DNA of 38,205 nt from Actinomycetes bacterium (GTDB lineage Bacteria > Actinomycetota > Actinomycetes > Mycobacteriales > Mycobacteriaceae), in the NCBI GenBank assembly GCA_022601135.1, contig JAHZJB010000034.1, positions 1-38,205 of the forward strand, in the 5' to 3' direction. The notes beneath the pieces were generated by a model. The model worked only from the letters and a program-made list of their open reading frames with translations, was not told where the DNA came from and did not search any database. Positions within the stretch are counted from its first letter, which is position 1, and each line of letters begins with the position of its first letter. A program made the position numbers and the translations under genes. Shown in pieces: positions 24,938 to 36,320 of this stretch.

Positions 24938-26206
24938 ATGGCCAGCGCACCGGGCAGCTCTCCCTGGCCCGGTTGGTCGCCGTGGCGCAGCAGCCTGGTT
25001 TTCGGCACGGCGGCGCTGTTCGTGTTCTTCCAGATGGTGCTGCAAACATTTCCCAGTGTCATGCGGGAAGGTTTGGTCGTCGATCTCTCGTTGAACGACG
25101 CGGGCTTCGGTGGCCTGTCCTCAAGTTTCTACTACCCTTACATCCTCCTGCAGATCCCGGCGGGGATCCTGGTGTCGCGTTTCGGAGCGCGGGCGGTACT
25201 CACCTGCGGTGCGCTCCTCTGTACGGTCGCATCGTTTCTTTTTGCGATGTCACACACCGCGAACGCCGCCGAATTGACGCGCATCCTGATGGGTCTGGGA
25301 GCTGCACCCACCGTGGTGTGCGCGATGACGTTGGCTGCGCAATGGTTTCCCAGACGCTTCTTCCCCATCCTGGCGGCACTCACAGAAGTGTTCGGCATGA
25401 CGGGTGCGGCGCTGGGCCAGGAATCGCTGGGCTTCATCGTCGAACGCGCCGGATGGCGCGTCGCCATGATCACCTGCGGCGTGTCGTCGGCGGTACTCCT
25501 GGTACTTATCCTCATGTTCGTCAGGAACCGAACGGAAACTCAGGAAGGTGGGACTGAACGCTGGCCCCGCCCCGCCGCGATAGCCCGGCTGCTGGTTTCA
25601 CCGCCGATACTCTCCCCGGCGCTGGCAGGGGGTTTGGTGGCGTCGGCCGGGGTGGCCTTCGCGTGGCTGTGGGGCGTCTCCTTTTTTCAGGCCTACCACC
25701 ACATGAGTCTGTCCGCGGCATCGGTGATCGCGTCCTTCTATTTCTGGGGATGTCTGCCCGGAATGCTCGGCTCGGCCTGGCTGTGCTCCCGTTATCGGGT
25801 GCCCGCGCGGTTGCTTGCGGTGGGGGCCATCGGGACGGCTTTACTGATGTGGCTCATCCTGTTCGTGCTTGAGGGCCAAGTGGCCCTGTCTGCCGGGATG
25901 TTCGTGCTGGGATTCTTCAATTCGTTCTACGCCTTGTCCTTCACCATGGTGAAGGACAAGACATCGGCGCAGCTTTCCGGCGTGGCAATGGGCCTGACCA
26001 ATATGTTGATCGTGGGCATCGGCGGGTTGATCTTTCAACCGCTGATCGGAGTGCTCGCGCACGCGCGCGGACAGGAGGTGCCGGGGGCCCCCACACTGAG
26101 CGTGACTATCGCCGCTCCGCTCCTCGCGCTGTTGATCCTGGCGGCCAACAGCCTCATACAAACACGGAAGCGCAGGACGACATTCGTTCCGACGCACGGA
26201 GACTAG
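24938..26206 (+). CDS. MFS transporter
   Basis: A 422-residue major facilitator protein with twelve predicted helices. The helix 2-3 loop carries the MFS signature variant GILVSRFGARAVLTCGALL (usually GxLaDrxGrkxxl). A basic central loop (about 193-210) and a basic C-terminal tail (TRKRRTTF) lie in the cytoplasm. It resembles the organic-anion/nitrate-nitrite and hexuronate-type branch, but the substrate cannot be deduced. ATG 24938 has TAGGCT (24926-24931) 6 nt upstream, leaderless. Its stop faces the SnoaL-like gene, 14 bp away. Confidence 0.85.
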   Translation: MASAPGSSPWPGWSPWRSSLVFGTAALFVFFQMVLQTFPSVMREGLVVDLSLNDAGFGGLSSSFYYPYILLQIPAGILVSRFGARAVLTCGALLCTVASFLFAMSHTANAAELTRILMGLGAAPTVVCAMTLAAQWFPRRFFPILAALTEVFGMTGAALGQESLGFIVERAGWRVAMITCGVSSAVLLVLILMFVRNRTETQEGGTERWPRPAAIARLLVSPPILSPALAGGLVASAGVAFAWLWGVSFFQAYHHMSLSAASVIASFYFWGCLPGMLGSAWLCSRYRVPARLLAVGAIGTALLMWLILFVLEGQVALSAGMFVLGFFNSFYALSFTMVKDKTSAQLSGVAMGLTNMLIVGIGGLIFQPLIGVLAHARGQEVPGAPTLSVTIAAPLLALLILAANSLIQTRKRRTTFVPTHGD

Positions 26207-26220
26207 AGAGCCCGCGCAGT

Positions 26221-26739
26221 TCAACCAGCTCCCGGACCGCCGGGGGCGTATGTAGCCATCCACTCGGCCGCGACGTCGGGCAGCGTACCCAGCTCCTGGG
26301 CCTTCCTACACCACTTCACGGTGGCCGAGACGAACCGCAACGGGTTGTAGATGTCCTCCTGTCGACACCATTTCCCGTCACCGGCGTAGGTGATTATCGA
26401 GATGTTGGTGGCGCTGATGATCGTGCCGTCCCCAGGGTCACGCATCGGGTTGTCGAGTTCGCACAGGACGCGCGCAGTCGCCTCGTCGTAGACCCGCCAC
26501 CGCGACGGGAACGCGGTCATGTAGCTGCCTGGGAAAGTCTCCATCGTCTTCCAGATCCAGGGCCGGACCTGCTCGCGGCCGCGCATCGTTCCGGCGGCAT
26601 GCTCGATGTAAGTGACGTCGGCGGTGTACTGATCGACCCACGGATCCCAATTCCGTGTCCGCGCCGCGCGGTCAACTGTCCTCTCGAACTCGGCGAACGC
26701 CGCGACGAGCTCGTCACGAGTAAAAGCAGCGGACGTCAC
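26221..26739 (-). CDS. SnoaL/NTF2-like protein under a KstR-type operator (Rv0138-like)
   Basis: A 172-residue protein of the NTF2/SnoaL-like fold: an N-terminal helix pair (LVAAFAEFERTVDRAARTRNWDPWVDQY), then the sheet with DVTYIEHAAGTMRGREQVRPWI and AATNISIITYAGDGKWCRQED. Members include ketosteroid isomerases and limonene epoxide hydrolases; the catalytic set cannot be assigned here. GTG 26739 has TATTTT (26750-26745) 5 nt upstream, and a perfect KstR-type palindrome overlaps it. A role in steroid or related catabolism is inferred from that operator. Next to msrA and P450, as for Mtb Rv0138. Confidence 0.8.
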   Translation of the reverse strand: MTSAAFTRDELVAAFAEFERTVDRAARTRNWDPWVDQYTADVTYIEHAAGTMRGREQVRPWIWKTMETFPGSYMTAFPSRWRVYDEATARVLCELDNPMRDPGDGTIISATNISIITYAGDGKWCRQEDIYNPLRFVSATVKWCRKAQELGTLPDVAAEWMATYAPGGPGAG

Positions 26740-26748
26740 ATCCTAAAA

Positions 26749-26762
26749 TAGAACACGTTCTA
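26749..26762. promoter_or_regulatory. KstR-type operator
   Basis: TAGAACACGTTCTA matches TNNAACNNGTTNNA, the motif known for the cholesterol-catabolism repressor KstR, with perfect 6-bp arms. It overlaps the upstream edge of the -10 (26750-26745) of the leaderless SnoaL-like gene, the position of a repressor site. The msrA start is 132 bp away on the other side and is less likely to be controlled by it. Confidence 0.7.
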
Positions 26763-26893
26763 CCTCTGCTTGTCGAGGCTGGCCGCACCCGGCTCCGGCA
26801 GGCGGATTAAGACGGCGGCGCCGTTGGTTATGCGATTGGGGACTACGCACAGCCCAACGGACTTCCTCTGAAGTCGGCACGGAAGGAACACGA

Positions 26894-27400
26894 GTGAGCG
26901 ACGAGAAAAGAGCGATACTGGCCGGCGGCTGCTTCTGGGGCATGCAGGATCTGATCCGCAAGCATAGGGGCGTGGTGTCGACCCGCGTCGGTTACACGGG
27001 CGGAAAGAATGACCACCCGACCTATCGAAGGCACCCCGGCCATGCCGAGGCGATCGAGATCGTCTACGACCCGGCCCAGACCGACTATCGGACCCTGCTG
27101 GAGTTCTTCTTCCAGATTCATGATCCGACGACGAAGGACCGCCAGGGCAACGATGTCGGTTCGAGCTACCGATCGGAGATCTTCTACGCCGACGACGAAC
27201 AGCGCCGGATAGCACTGGACACCATCGCCGACGTCGAAGCCTCCGGGCTGTGGCCGGGCAAGGTTGTCACCGAGGTCAGCCCGGCGGCCCGGTTCTGGGA
27301 GGCCGAGCCCGAGCACCAGGATTACCTGGAGCGCTACCCAGGTGGCTACACCTGCCACTTTCCCCGCCCGGGGTGGAGGCTGCCCAAGCGCTCTGCCTGA
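26894..27400 (+). CDS. msrA: Peptide methionine-(S)-S-oxide reductase
   Basis: A 168-residue MsrA. The catalytic GGCFWGMQD motif places the sulfenic-acid-forming Cys at residue 13. Other family blocks are [51 protein letters not shown] and the terminal [17 protein letters not shown], whose late Cys can be the resolving residue. It repairs oxidised methionine in proteins with thioredoxin as reductant. GTG 26894 follows GGAAGGAA. Convergent with the P450 gene. Same neighbours as Mtb msrA (Rv0137c). Confidence 0.95.
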   Translation: MSDEKRAILAGGCFWGMQDLIRKHRGVVSTRVGYTGGKNDHPTYRRHPGHAEAIEIVYDPAQTDYRTLLEFFFQIHDPTTKDRQGNDVGSSYRSEIFYADDEQRRIALDTIADVEASGLWPGKVVTEVSPAARFWEAEPEHQDYLERYPGGYTCHFPRPGWRLPKRSA

Positions 27401-27428
27401 ATCGCCCGAGCCGGAACGCTCAGGGGGC

Positions 27429-28805
27429 TTAGGCGATGGGACGCCTTCGGCGCACGACGACCCGGCCGCCGTCCTTCGGCGTGTAGGCCACGCCCCGAGA
27501 GTGCGCCTTTTCACCGGGGGCGGTGGTCGTCTCGATCACGAAGTGTCGCAACACTGTTCGGAGCACTACATCCATCTCGACGTTGGCGAACGCGGCTCCG
27601 ACACAGCGGCGGGTGCCGCCGCCGAACGGGATGTGTGCGAAAGTGTTCGGCCTGCTGCCGATGAAACGGTTCGGGTCGAATTTGTCGGGATCGTGAAATT
27701 CCTCCCCGCGATGGTGTATCTGCGAGATCGCGACGACGATCGAAGAGCCCTGCGGGATAACCCATTTCCCCAACTGAAAGGTGGGGGCATAGACGTGCCT
27801 GCCGGCGAAGTCGATGACGGTGCGCGACCGCTGGATTTCCAGGATGGTGGCCTGCCGGTACTCGTTGCCGTCGGTGTCGGCTTCTGCCGCGAGCTTGGCC
27901 AGCACCTCGGGATGGCGACTGATGCGTTCGAACGCCCACCCCAGCGTGGCGGCCGTAGTTTCGTGGCCGGCGGCCAGCAGGGTGAGTAGCTCATCGCCGA
28001 TATCCAGGCGCGACATCGTCGAGCCGTCCTCGTAGGTGCTGCGCAACAGCAGCGCCAGGATGTCATCCCGGCTGTCCAGGTTCGGATCGGCCTGCACCGC
28101 ATCGATGAGTTGGCCGATGACTTCGTCGTACCGGCGACGGTAGGCCGCCAGCCGCCCCCAGGGGCTGAACCGCCCGTAAGTGCGCGTAGGAGTAGGCAGA
28201 ACTGCCAACCGCGAGCCCAGTGTGACCCAGGGCGGGATGATGCGCCGCAACTCGTCGAGGTGCGCGCCGTCGGCGCCGAACACCGCCCGCAGGATGGCGT
28301 TCAGGGTGATGTGCATCATCGGCTCGAGCGTCTCGAACGGCCGACCCTCGGGCCACTGCGCGATTTCGCGCAGCGTCTCCTCCTCGAAGATCGTTTCGTA
28401 GTTTTTGATGCTCTTTCCATGAAACGGCGGGGTGAGCAGCTTGCGCCGGCGGCGGTGATCTTTCCCGTCGAGGGCGAAAACCGAACCGGAACCGAGTACC
28501 CGCGAGAGATTGGGCTGAACATTGCCGACGTCGTCGGTGTTGGCCGTGAACAGTTGCTTGGCCAAGGCTGGATCGGCGACGATCACTGTCCTCCCGAATA
28601 CGGGCAGGGTGAGTGTGAAGACATCACCGCACGCGCGAACGAGCCGGGCGATGGTCCATTTCCGGGACAGAGAGAATCCGAGTCCCTGGAGAAACGTCGG
28701 AATGCGCGGGGTGGGCGGCAAGCGCACCGGCAGGGTCGGCGCGGCAGCCTCCGTCGATGCGGCAGAGTCGGACGGACGGGGCGTGACAATCGTTGTCTCG
28801 GTCAT
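27429..28805 (-). CDS. Cytochrome P450, CYP138-like
   Basis: A 458-residue soluble P450. The I-helix oxygen-activation motif is AAGHETTAATLG, the K-helix Glu-Arg pair is in ILEIQRSRTV, and the haem ligand is Cys401 in FGGGTRRCVGAAFA. The C-terminus is Arg-rich (VVVRRRRPIA). The neighbourhood (msrA convergent, TetR divergent) equals that of Mtb cyp138 (Rv0136), so this is probably its counterpart. The substrate is unknown; partner ferredoxin and reductase are not in the window. ATG 28805 follows GGAAGAG. The upstream operators for the divergent TetR imply repression by it. Confidence 0.9.
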   Translation of the reverse strand: MTETTIVTPRPSDSAASTEAAAPTLPVRLPPTPRIPTFLQGLGFSLSRKWTIARLVRACGDVFTLTLPVFGRTVIVADPALAKQLFTANTDDVGNVQPNLSRVLGSGSVFALDGKDHRRRRKLLTPPFHGKSIKNYETIFEEETLREIAQWPEGRPFETLEPMMHITLNAILRAVFGADGAHLDELRRIIPPWVTLGSRLAVLPTPTRTYGRFSPWGRLAAYRRRYDEVIGQLIDAVQADPNLDSRDDILALLLRSTYEDGSTMSRLDIGDELLTLLAAGHETTAATLGWAFERISRHPEVLAKLAAEADTDGNEYRQATILEIQRSRTVIDFAGRHVYAPTFQLGKWVIPQGSSIVVAISQIHHRGEEFHDPDKFDPNRFIGSRPNTFAHIPFGGGTRRCVGAAFANVEMDVVLRTVLRHFVIETTTAPGEKAHSRGVAYTPKDGGRVVVRRRRPIA

Positions 28806-28828
28806 CGGTCTCTTCCGCTCAATCGATT

Positions 28829-28877
28829 GGTACTACTGTGTACCGAGGTCGCATTCGGTACGGTACCGCCTAGTACC
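28829..28877. promoter_or_regulatory. Paired GGTAC-N6-GTACC operators between P450 and tetR
   Basis: GGTAC-TACTGT-GTACC (28829-28844) and GGTAC-CGCCTA-GTACC (28862-28877) share arms and spacer length and lie 33 bp apart, about three DNA turns. Between them is also the perfect palindrome CGGTAC-G-GTACCG (28856-28868). They lie in the divergent promoter region and are the likely binding sites of the adjacent TetR regulator. Confidence 0.65.
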
Positions 28878-28934
28878 ACGGTGGCGCAAGGGCGCGGCAC
28901 AATGACGCACAAGGACAGAGGAGGTGGTTCTGAC

Positions 28935-29519
28935 ATGGCGCCTGTGACGCTCGGATCCGTGGCCGAGCGGCTCCTGGACGGTCTCGCCTCCTCGATCGAT
29001 GACCGCGGCTACCGGGAAACCACCGTCGCCGATATCGTGCGCCACGCCCGGACATCCAAGCGGACGTTCTACGAACACTTTTCCGGAAAGGACGAGTGCC
29101 TGGTCGAGCTGCTGCGGCGCAACAATGCCGATCTCATCACCGGGATCCAAGCCGCGGTGGACGGCGAGGCCGACTGGCAGCTGCAGATCAGGCAGGCCGT
29201 CGGGGCCTACGTCGATCACATCGAGGAACGCCCCGCGGTCACGCTGAGCTGGATTCGCGAAGCTCCCGCGCTGGGCGCTGTGGCGCGACCACTGCACCGG
29301 CTGGCCATGGACCACCTCACCGACATGATGGTCAACCTCACCGAGAGCCCCGGATTTCGCCGCGCGCAGCTGACCCCGATCCCGCCGCCCATAGCGTTGA
29401 TCCTGCTCGGCGGATTGCGCGAACTCACGGCGCTTTTCGTCGAGGACGGCGGCGACGTGCGCGGCCTCGTGGAACCAGCCGTCGCCGCTGCGACGGCCAT
29501 GCTCGGCACCCGATATTGA
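28935..29519 (+). CDS. TetR-family regulator divergent from P450
   Basis: A 194-residue TetR-type repressor. The N-terminal HTH is seen in YRETTVADIVRHARTSKRTFYEHFSGKDE (about 27-55). The C-terminal ligand domain is helical, with AVTLSWIREAPALGAVARPL and PIALILLGGLRELTALF. AGAGGAGGT (28917-28925) is 9 nt before ATG 28935, which decides for it over ATG 28902. It probably represses itself and the P450 through the paired GGTAC-N6-GTACC sites. Position and partner match Mtb Rv0135c. Its TGA stop abuts that of the next, convergent TetR gene. Confidence 0.88.
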   Translation: MAPVTLGSVAERLLDGLASSIDDRGYRETTVADIVRHARTSKRTFYEHFSGKDECLVELLRRNNADLITGIQAAVDGEADWQLQIRQAVGAYVDHIEERPAVTLSWIREAPALGAVARPLHRLAMDHLTDMMVNLTESPGFRRAQLTPIPPPIALILLGGLRELTALFVEDGGDVRGLVEPAVAAATAMLGTRY

Positions 29520-31873
<2,354 letters not shown>

Positions 31874-31881
<8 letters not shown>

Positions 31882-32596
31882 CGGCGAGCGGTTTCCGGAA
31901 GTATAGGGCGACACTCTTTCCGATCAGCGGGTTCAGCGCCCACTCGGCAGTCCGGGTGAGCCAGGGCCGGCTCATCATGTCCCAGACCAACAGTTGGTGG
32001 TACGCCGATACCGCCGGGTGGGCGGAATTTTCATTTCCTACAGCGCATTTCAGCCACCAGTAGGGTGCATGGAGCGCATGGGCATGGTGGGTATGGGTTA
32101 ACCGCAGCCCATGCGCGCGTACCTTCTCGCGCAGTGCGTCGGCGCGGTAGATGCGCACATGCCCGCCTTCGTTGGCGTGGTACTCATCCGACAATGCCCA
32201 GCAGATCCGCTCCGGCAGCCAGCGTGGCACCGTGATCGCCAGGGCACCGCCAGGTTTGAGTATCCGCACCATCTCCGAAATCGCCCGGTCATCCTGCGGG
32301 ACATGCTCGAGAATCTCCGAGGCAACGACGCAGTCGAACGTGGCGTCGCCGTAGGGTAGGTCGAGTGCATCGCCCTTGACAGCTTCCGCCTTGGCCGAAG
32401 CAGGTGCTTCACCTTGCGTCTTCATCGCCTGCAGCATCTCGTCAACGTCGTTCAGATCAGCTGCGCTCTGGTCGAATCCGACCACATCGGCGCCGCGCCG
32501 AAACGCTTCGAACGTATGCCGGCCAGCGCCGCAGCCGACGTCGATCAGCCGGGTTCCAGGACCGACCCCGAGCCGGTCGAAGTCCACGGTCAGCAC
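31874..32596 (-). CDS. MMP 3-O-methyltransferase, MeT3-like
   Basis: A 240-residue class I SAM methyltransferase of the Methyltransf_11 type. SAM motifs are LIDVGCGAGRHTFEAFRRGA, VVGFDQSAADL, GDALDLPYGDATFDCVVASEILEHV and ILKPGGALAITVPRWLPER. The C-terminal part (HHAHALHAPYWWLKCAVG) is aromatic- and His-rich and may bind sugar. In the MMP cluster this gene is the predicted enzyme that 3-O-methylates mannose. GTG 32596 overlaps the glycosyltransferase stop by 7 nt, so translation is coupled. Confidence 0.75.
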
Positions 32597-33825
32597 GTCT
32601 TGGCCCTGTCGCAGGCCCGCTCGTACACCGCGACGGTCTGCGCGGCAACTGATTCCCAACTGAATACTTCCAGTGCACGGCGTCGCCCATTGGCGCCGAG
32701 TCTGCCTAGCTCCGTCGGCGAGTCGAGCAGTTCGCGCAGCACCTTGGTCAGCTCGTCTACATCGGCCGCCGCGACGAGCCGCGCGCAGTCACCGTCGGCT
32801 CCGACCACCTCGGGTAGCGCGCCGGCCCGGCTCGCCACGATCGGGGTTCCGCTGGCCATGGCCTCCACAGCCGGCAGCGAAAAGCCTTCATAAAGGGAAG
32901 GAATGCACGCGACTTCAGCCGACGCCAACAGGTCTGCCAACTCGGAATCGCTCAGCCCGCTGGAACTGTGCACGATGTCGGAGATTCCCAGTTCGGCGAT
33001 GAGCTTCTCGGTCGGCCCGTTCGGCTCCAGCTTGGCGACGAGCTGAAGTTCGAGGTCCCGCTCGACCCGTAGCCGCGCGACCGCGTGCAGCAGGTGGCTG
33101 ACGCCCTTGAGCGGGACGTCCGCGCTGGCGATGGCGATGACACGGTTGCGGACCCGGCGCCGTCCGGGCCGGAACAGCTGGGTGTCGACCCCGAGCGGCA
33201 CCACCTGGAGTTGCTCGGGGCTGACCGCGAAGTCCGCGGCGATGTCGGCGGCCGAAGTCGACGAGACAGTGATCAGATCGGGGATCTGACGAGCCACGAT
33301 CTTCTGCATTTCGACAAAGCCGTACCACCGGCGCACCAGAGGTTTCCGCCACCAGGTGGCCGCGGCGACATCCAGTAACCGGTCCCTGGTGATCGGGTGG
33401 TGGACTGTTGCGACAACCGGTAGACCCGACCTGGCGATCGTCAGCAGACCGGTGCCCAGGCACTGGTTGTCGTGCACCACGTCGAAGTCGCCGCTGCGTC
33501 CAGCCATCAGCCGTGCGGCGCGCAGGCTGAACGTCCTGGGTTCGGGAAATCCGGCGGTCCAGGTGGTGAGTAGCTCCAGCAGGTCGATCCTGGTCTTGAT
33601 CTCGTTCGGCATCGGCACCCGGAACGGATCCGGCTCGCGGTAGAGATCGAGGCTGGGGACCTGCGTCAGCACGACGCGTGGGTCGAGCCCGACGGGGTAG
33701 GGCGGGCCGGAGAACACTTCGACATCGTGGCCGAGTTCGACCAGCCCACGGCTCAGATGCCGAACGTAGACCCCCTGGCCGCCGCAATGGGGCTTACTCC
33801 GGTAGGACAGCAGGGCAATGCGCAT
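32590..33825 (-). CDS. MMP alpha-1,4-mannosyltransferase, ManT-like (GT4)
   Basis: A 411-residue GT-B glycosyltransferase of family GT4. The N-terminal glycine-rich loop is in KPHCGGQGVYVRHLSRGL. The C-terminal donor site holds the GT4 Glu pair in IPSLYEGFSLPAVEAMASGTPIVAS (E-x7-E) and the VVPLGVDTQLFRPG entry strand. In the MMP cluster the corresponding enzyme adds mannose from GDP-mannose to growing 3-O-methylmannosides. ATG 33825 begins the Rossmann strand MRIALLSYRSK. It is the first gene of the operon, with an unusually clear promoter and operator upstream, leader about 110 nt. Confidence 0.78.
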   Translation of the reverse strand: MRIALLSYRSKPHCGGQGVYVRHLSRGLVELGHDVEVFSGPPYPVGLDPRVVLTQVPSLDLYREPDPFRVPMPNEIKTRIDLLELLTTWTAGFPEPRTFSLRAARLMAGRSGDFDVVHDNQCLGTGLLTIARSGLPVVATVHHPITRDRLLDVAAATWWRKPLVRRWYGFVEMQKIVARQIPDLITVSSTSAADIAADFAVSPEQLQVVPLGVDTQLFRPGRRRVRNRVIAIASADVPLKGVSHLLHAVARLRVERDLELQLVAKLEPNGPTEKLIAELGISDIVHSSSGLSDSELADLLASAEVACIPSLYEGFSLPAVEAMASGTPIVASRAGALPEVVGADGDCARLVAAADVDELTKVLRELLDSPTELGRLGANGRRRALEVFSWESVAAQTVAVYERACDRAKTC

Positions 33826-33927
33826 ACTCAGCTCGCGTACCGTGCGCGGCGCACCGCCACCGCGACCCTGGAGCGGCAGGCACCCTGAGCTGCCCAAATA
33901 GTATCTGGCAAGAGATCCGAACCCTCC

Positions 33928-33972
33928 CTGGACATGTGTCCAGACTTTAGTTTGACGCGTCAGCCGGCGCAA
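33928..33972 (-). promoter_or_regulatory. MMP operon promoter with TetR-type operator
   Basis: On the minus strand TTGCGC (33972-33967), a 17-bp spacer and TAAAGT (33949-33944) form a good promoter. Directly downstream of the -10, covering the expected transcription start, is the palindrome CTGGACATGTGTCCAG (33928-33943) with perfect 7-bp arms. Its core GGACATGTGTCC differs in one base from the operator at the second tetR gene (GGACATATGTCC). A second possible -10, TACTAT (33903-33898), lies nearer the gene. Confidence 0.7.
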
Positions 33973-34002
33973 AGCGCATGCCAGTTCTGACTATCACAGC
34001 CG

Positions 34003-34578
34003 TCAGCGACCGCGGTCCGGAGCCCTGTCTCCCACTCCGGGCGGAAACCCGTCGGCGCGCCTCGGAACCACGAAAGCGAAGGGCCGCGGGTACCCCAGGC
34101 CGCGGACCTGGGCGAGCCGTACGGTGTCGAGGCCGACCTCGCGCACCTCTCCCGATGACGGTTCGTAGCAGTGCAGCACGTCGGCCGACACGGCGACGAC
34201 CAACACCCAGTGCCGTGGAATCCACCGCCCGAGCAGCATCGGCACCGGCCAGTTCGACCTCACCGACTCCACCACGTCGGTCAGGCGATCCCGGCGGCCC
34301 CGCCATATCCGCCACCGGTAGCGGACCCCGCGGCCACGTGAGTGCGGGGTGAGCGCGCGCGCCATTCCCATCGGCGTCGTACCCAAGGCCCGCGGCCATA
34401 GTCGATTGACCAGAGCGTGCACTCGGACCTGCTCCCCGGAAAACCACGCCTGACCCGCATCGGCGCCCACCAGGCCCGTTCCGTATCCAGGGTCTAGCAA
34501 GGCTCCCGCTACGACGGCCACGCTGGGTCCGCAAGTCCTACCGTCGCGCTGCCGGAGCCGCGGCCGGGCGGCCGTCAC
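34003..34578 (-). CDS. C39-like (papain-fold) protein coupled to fadD
   Basis: A 191-residue protein with the layout of C39-type cysteine peptidases: Cys16 in [12 protein letters not shown], His123 in [20 protein letters not shown], and a following acidic or polar residue in the YEPSSGEV strand. No signal peptide or ABC domain is present, so it is a stand-alone cytoplasmic domain. It could be a hydrolase or an acyltransferase. GTG 34578 overlaps the fadD stop (GTGA), so the two proteins are probably made in fixed ratio. An alternative upstream reading lies in fadD out of frame. Identification is by motif only. Confidence 0.6.
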   Translation of the reverse strand: MTAARPRLRQRDGRTCGPSVAVVAGALLDPGYGTGLVGADAGQAWFSGEQVRVHALVNRLWPRALGTTPMGMARALTPHSRGRGVRYRWRIWRGRRDRLTDVVESVRSNWPVPMLLGRWIPRHWVLVVAVSADVLHCYEPSSGEVREVGLDTVRLAQVRGLGYPRPFAFVVPRRADGFPPGVGDRAPDRGR

Positions 34579-36185
34579 CCCGCACCGCCCAGAAGTTCCT
34601 CCCCACGTGCGCGCAGCTCGACCTTGCGCACCTTGCCGGTCACGGTCATCGGGAACTCCTCGATGACCTGGACATACCGCGGGATCTTCTGGTGTGCGAT
34701 ATGCCCGGCGCAGAACGCTCGCAGGCTCTCGGCGGTGAGCGTGGGCGCACCCTCGGTCAACCGGATCCACGCCATCAATTCTTCGCCGTACTTCTCGTCG
34801 CGCACACCCACCACCTGCGCGTCGACGATGTCGGGGTGGGTGTGCAGAAACTCCTCGACTTCGCGCGGGTAGATGTTCTCCCCGCCCCGGATCACCATGT
34901 CCTTGATGCGGCCGGTGACGCTGACGTAGCCGTCGTCGTCCATCACCGCGACGTCACCGGTGTGCATCCACCCGTCGGAGTCGATGGCCTCCGCTGTCTT
35001 GTCGGGGTCCTCCCAGTAGCCGGCCATCACGCTGTAACCCCGCGTGCACAGTTCACCGGGGACACCGCGGCGTACCCGTGCACCCTCGCGGTCGACGATC
35101 TGGATCTCCACATGCGGTCCGACCCGCCCGACGGTACTCACCCGGCGGCTCAACGAGTCCGTGGCCATGGTCTGGGTGGACACCGGGGACGTCTCGGTCA
35201 TGCCGTAGCAGATCGCCACCCCACTCATGTGCATGCGGTCGATGACGTTGCGCATCAACCGCTCTGGGCAGGGTGACCCCGCCATGATCCCGGTCCGCAA
35301 GCTGGACAGATCGTATTCTTCGAAGTTCGGCAGGGACAGTTCGGCGATGAACATGGTGGGAACGCCGTACAACGACGTACACCGATGCGCGCTCACTGCC
35401 TCCAGGCTTGCTTCCGGGTCGAACCCCGGCGCCGGGACCACCATCGTGGCGCCGTGCGAGGTACACGCCAGGTTGCCCAGCACCATCCCGAAGCAGTGGT
35501 AGAACGGCACCGGAATGCACACCCTGTCCATCTCTGTGTACCCGAGGCCCTCGCCGACCAGGTAGCCGTTGTTCAGGATGTTCGCGTGGGTCAGCGTCGC
35601 ACCCTTGGGAAAGCCCGTGGTGCCCGACGTGTACTGGATGTTGATCGGGTCCGACGGACGCAGACCAGCCTGCCGTTCCCGCAGTGCGGCGGCGTCGGTG
35701 CCGGTCTCGGCGATCGCCGACCAGTCCTGCGATCCGATGATGACGACCTCACGCAGGGCCGGGCAGTTGATCGCAACGGCGTCGAGCATTCCGGTGTAGT
35801 CGGATGTCTTGAACGACTCCGCGGACAGCACCATCGCGACCGCAGACTGGGTGAGCACGTACTCCAGTTCATCGGTGCGGTAAGACGGGTTGATAGTGAC
35901 GAGGATGGCGCCGATCTGCGCGGTGGCGTACTGGATCATCGTCCATTCGGCCGTATTGGGTGACCAGATGCCCACCCGGTCGCCGGGTCGAATCCCCCTC
36001 TGGAGCAGCGCGGTAGCGATGCGACGGGTGGCCTCGGAGAACTCCGGGTAGGTCCACCGTCGCCCGGTGGCGCACTCGATGAGTGCTTCGCGGTCACCGA
36101 CGCGGTCCACCGTTCGGGCCAGGTTGTCGCCGATCGTCTCCCATAGCAGGGGTGGTTCCTCGAGTCCGGCCGCGTAGGACAACAT
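34575..36185 (-). CDS. Fatty-acyl-CoA synthetase (FadD, AMP-binding)
   Basis: A 536-residue ANL-superfamily enzyme that activates a fatty or other carboxylic acid to acyl-AMP and then acyl-CoA. The P-loop is [16 protein letters not shown]; further core motifs are [48 protein letters not shown] and the C-terminal catalytic Lys in [13 protein letters not shown]. Closest in feel to FadD35-like medium/long-chain ligases, but chain length cannot be read. ATG 36185 lies 9 nt after GGAGGA; ATG 36194 directly abuts that site and is less likely. Coupled to the C39-like gene; divergent from pncA. Confidence 0.9.
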   Translation of the reverse strand: MLSYAAGLEEPPLLWETIGDNLARTVDRVGDREALIECATGRRWTYPEFSEATRRIATALLQRGIRPGDRVGIWSPNTAEWTMIQYATAQIGAILVTINPSYRTDELEYVLTQSAVAMVLSAESFKTSDYTGMLDAVAINCPALREVVIIGSQDWSAIAETGTDAAALRERQAGLRPSDPINIQYTSGTTGFPKGATLTHANILNNGYLVGEGLGYTEMDRVCIPVPFYHCFGMVLGNLACTSHGATMVVPAPGFDPEASLEAVSAHRCTSLYGVPTMFIAELSLPNFEEYDLSSLRTGIMAGSPCPERLMRNVIDRMHMSGVAICYGMTETSPVSTQTMATDSLSRRVSTVGRVGPHVEIQIVDREGARVRRGVPGELCTRGYSVMAGYWEDPDKTAEAIDSDGWMHTGDVAVMDDDGYVSVTGRIKDMVIRGGENIYPREVEEFLHTHPDIVDAQVVGVRDEKYGEELMAWIRLTEGAPTLTAESLRAFCAGHIAHQKIPRYVQVIEEFPMTVTGKVRKVELRARGEELLGGAG

Positions 36186-36320
36186 CGGCTGCATTCCTCC
36201 ACCGTGGACTTGTCGCTCGGGCTGGCTGCTGGCCACCTTAGTGCGGACGGGGCCGCAGGTTCGTCTGCTCCGATCCATTGCCCGCCAACGCTTGCGGGTC
36301 TGCGCCGATACGGTGGAAGC

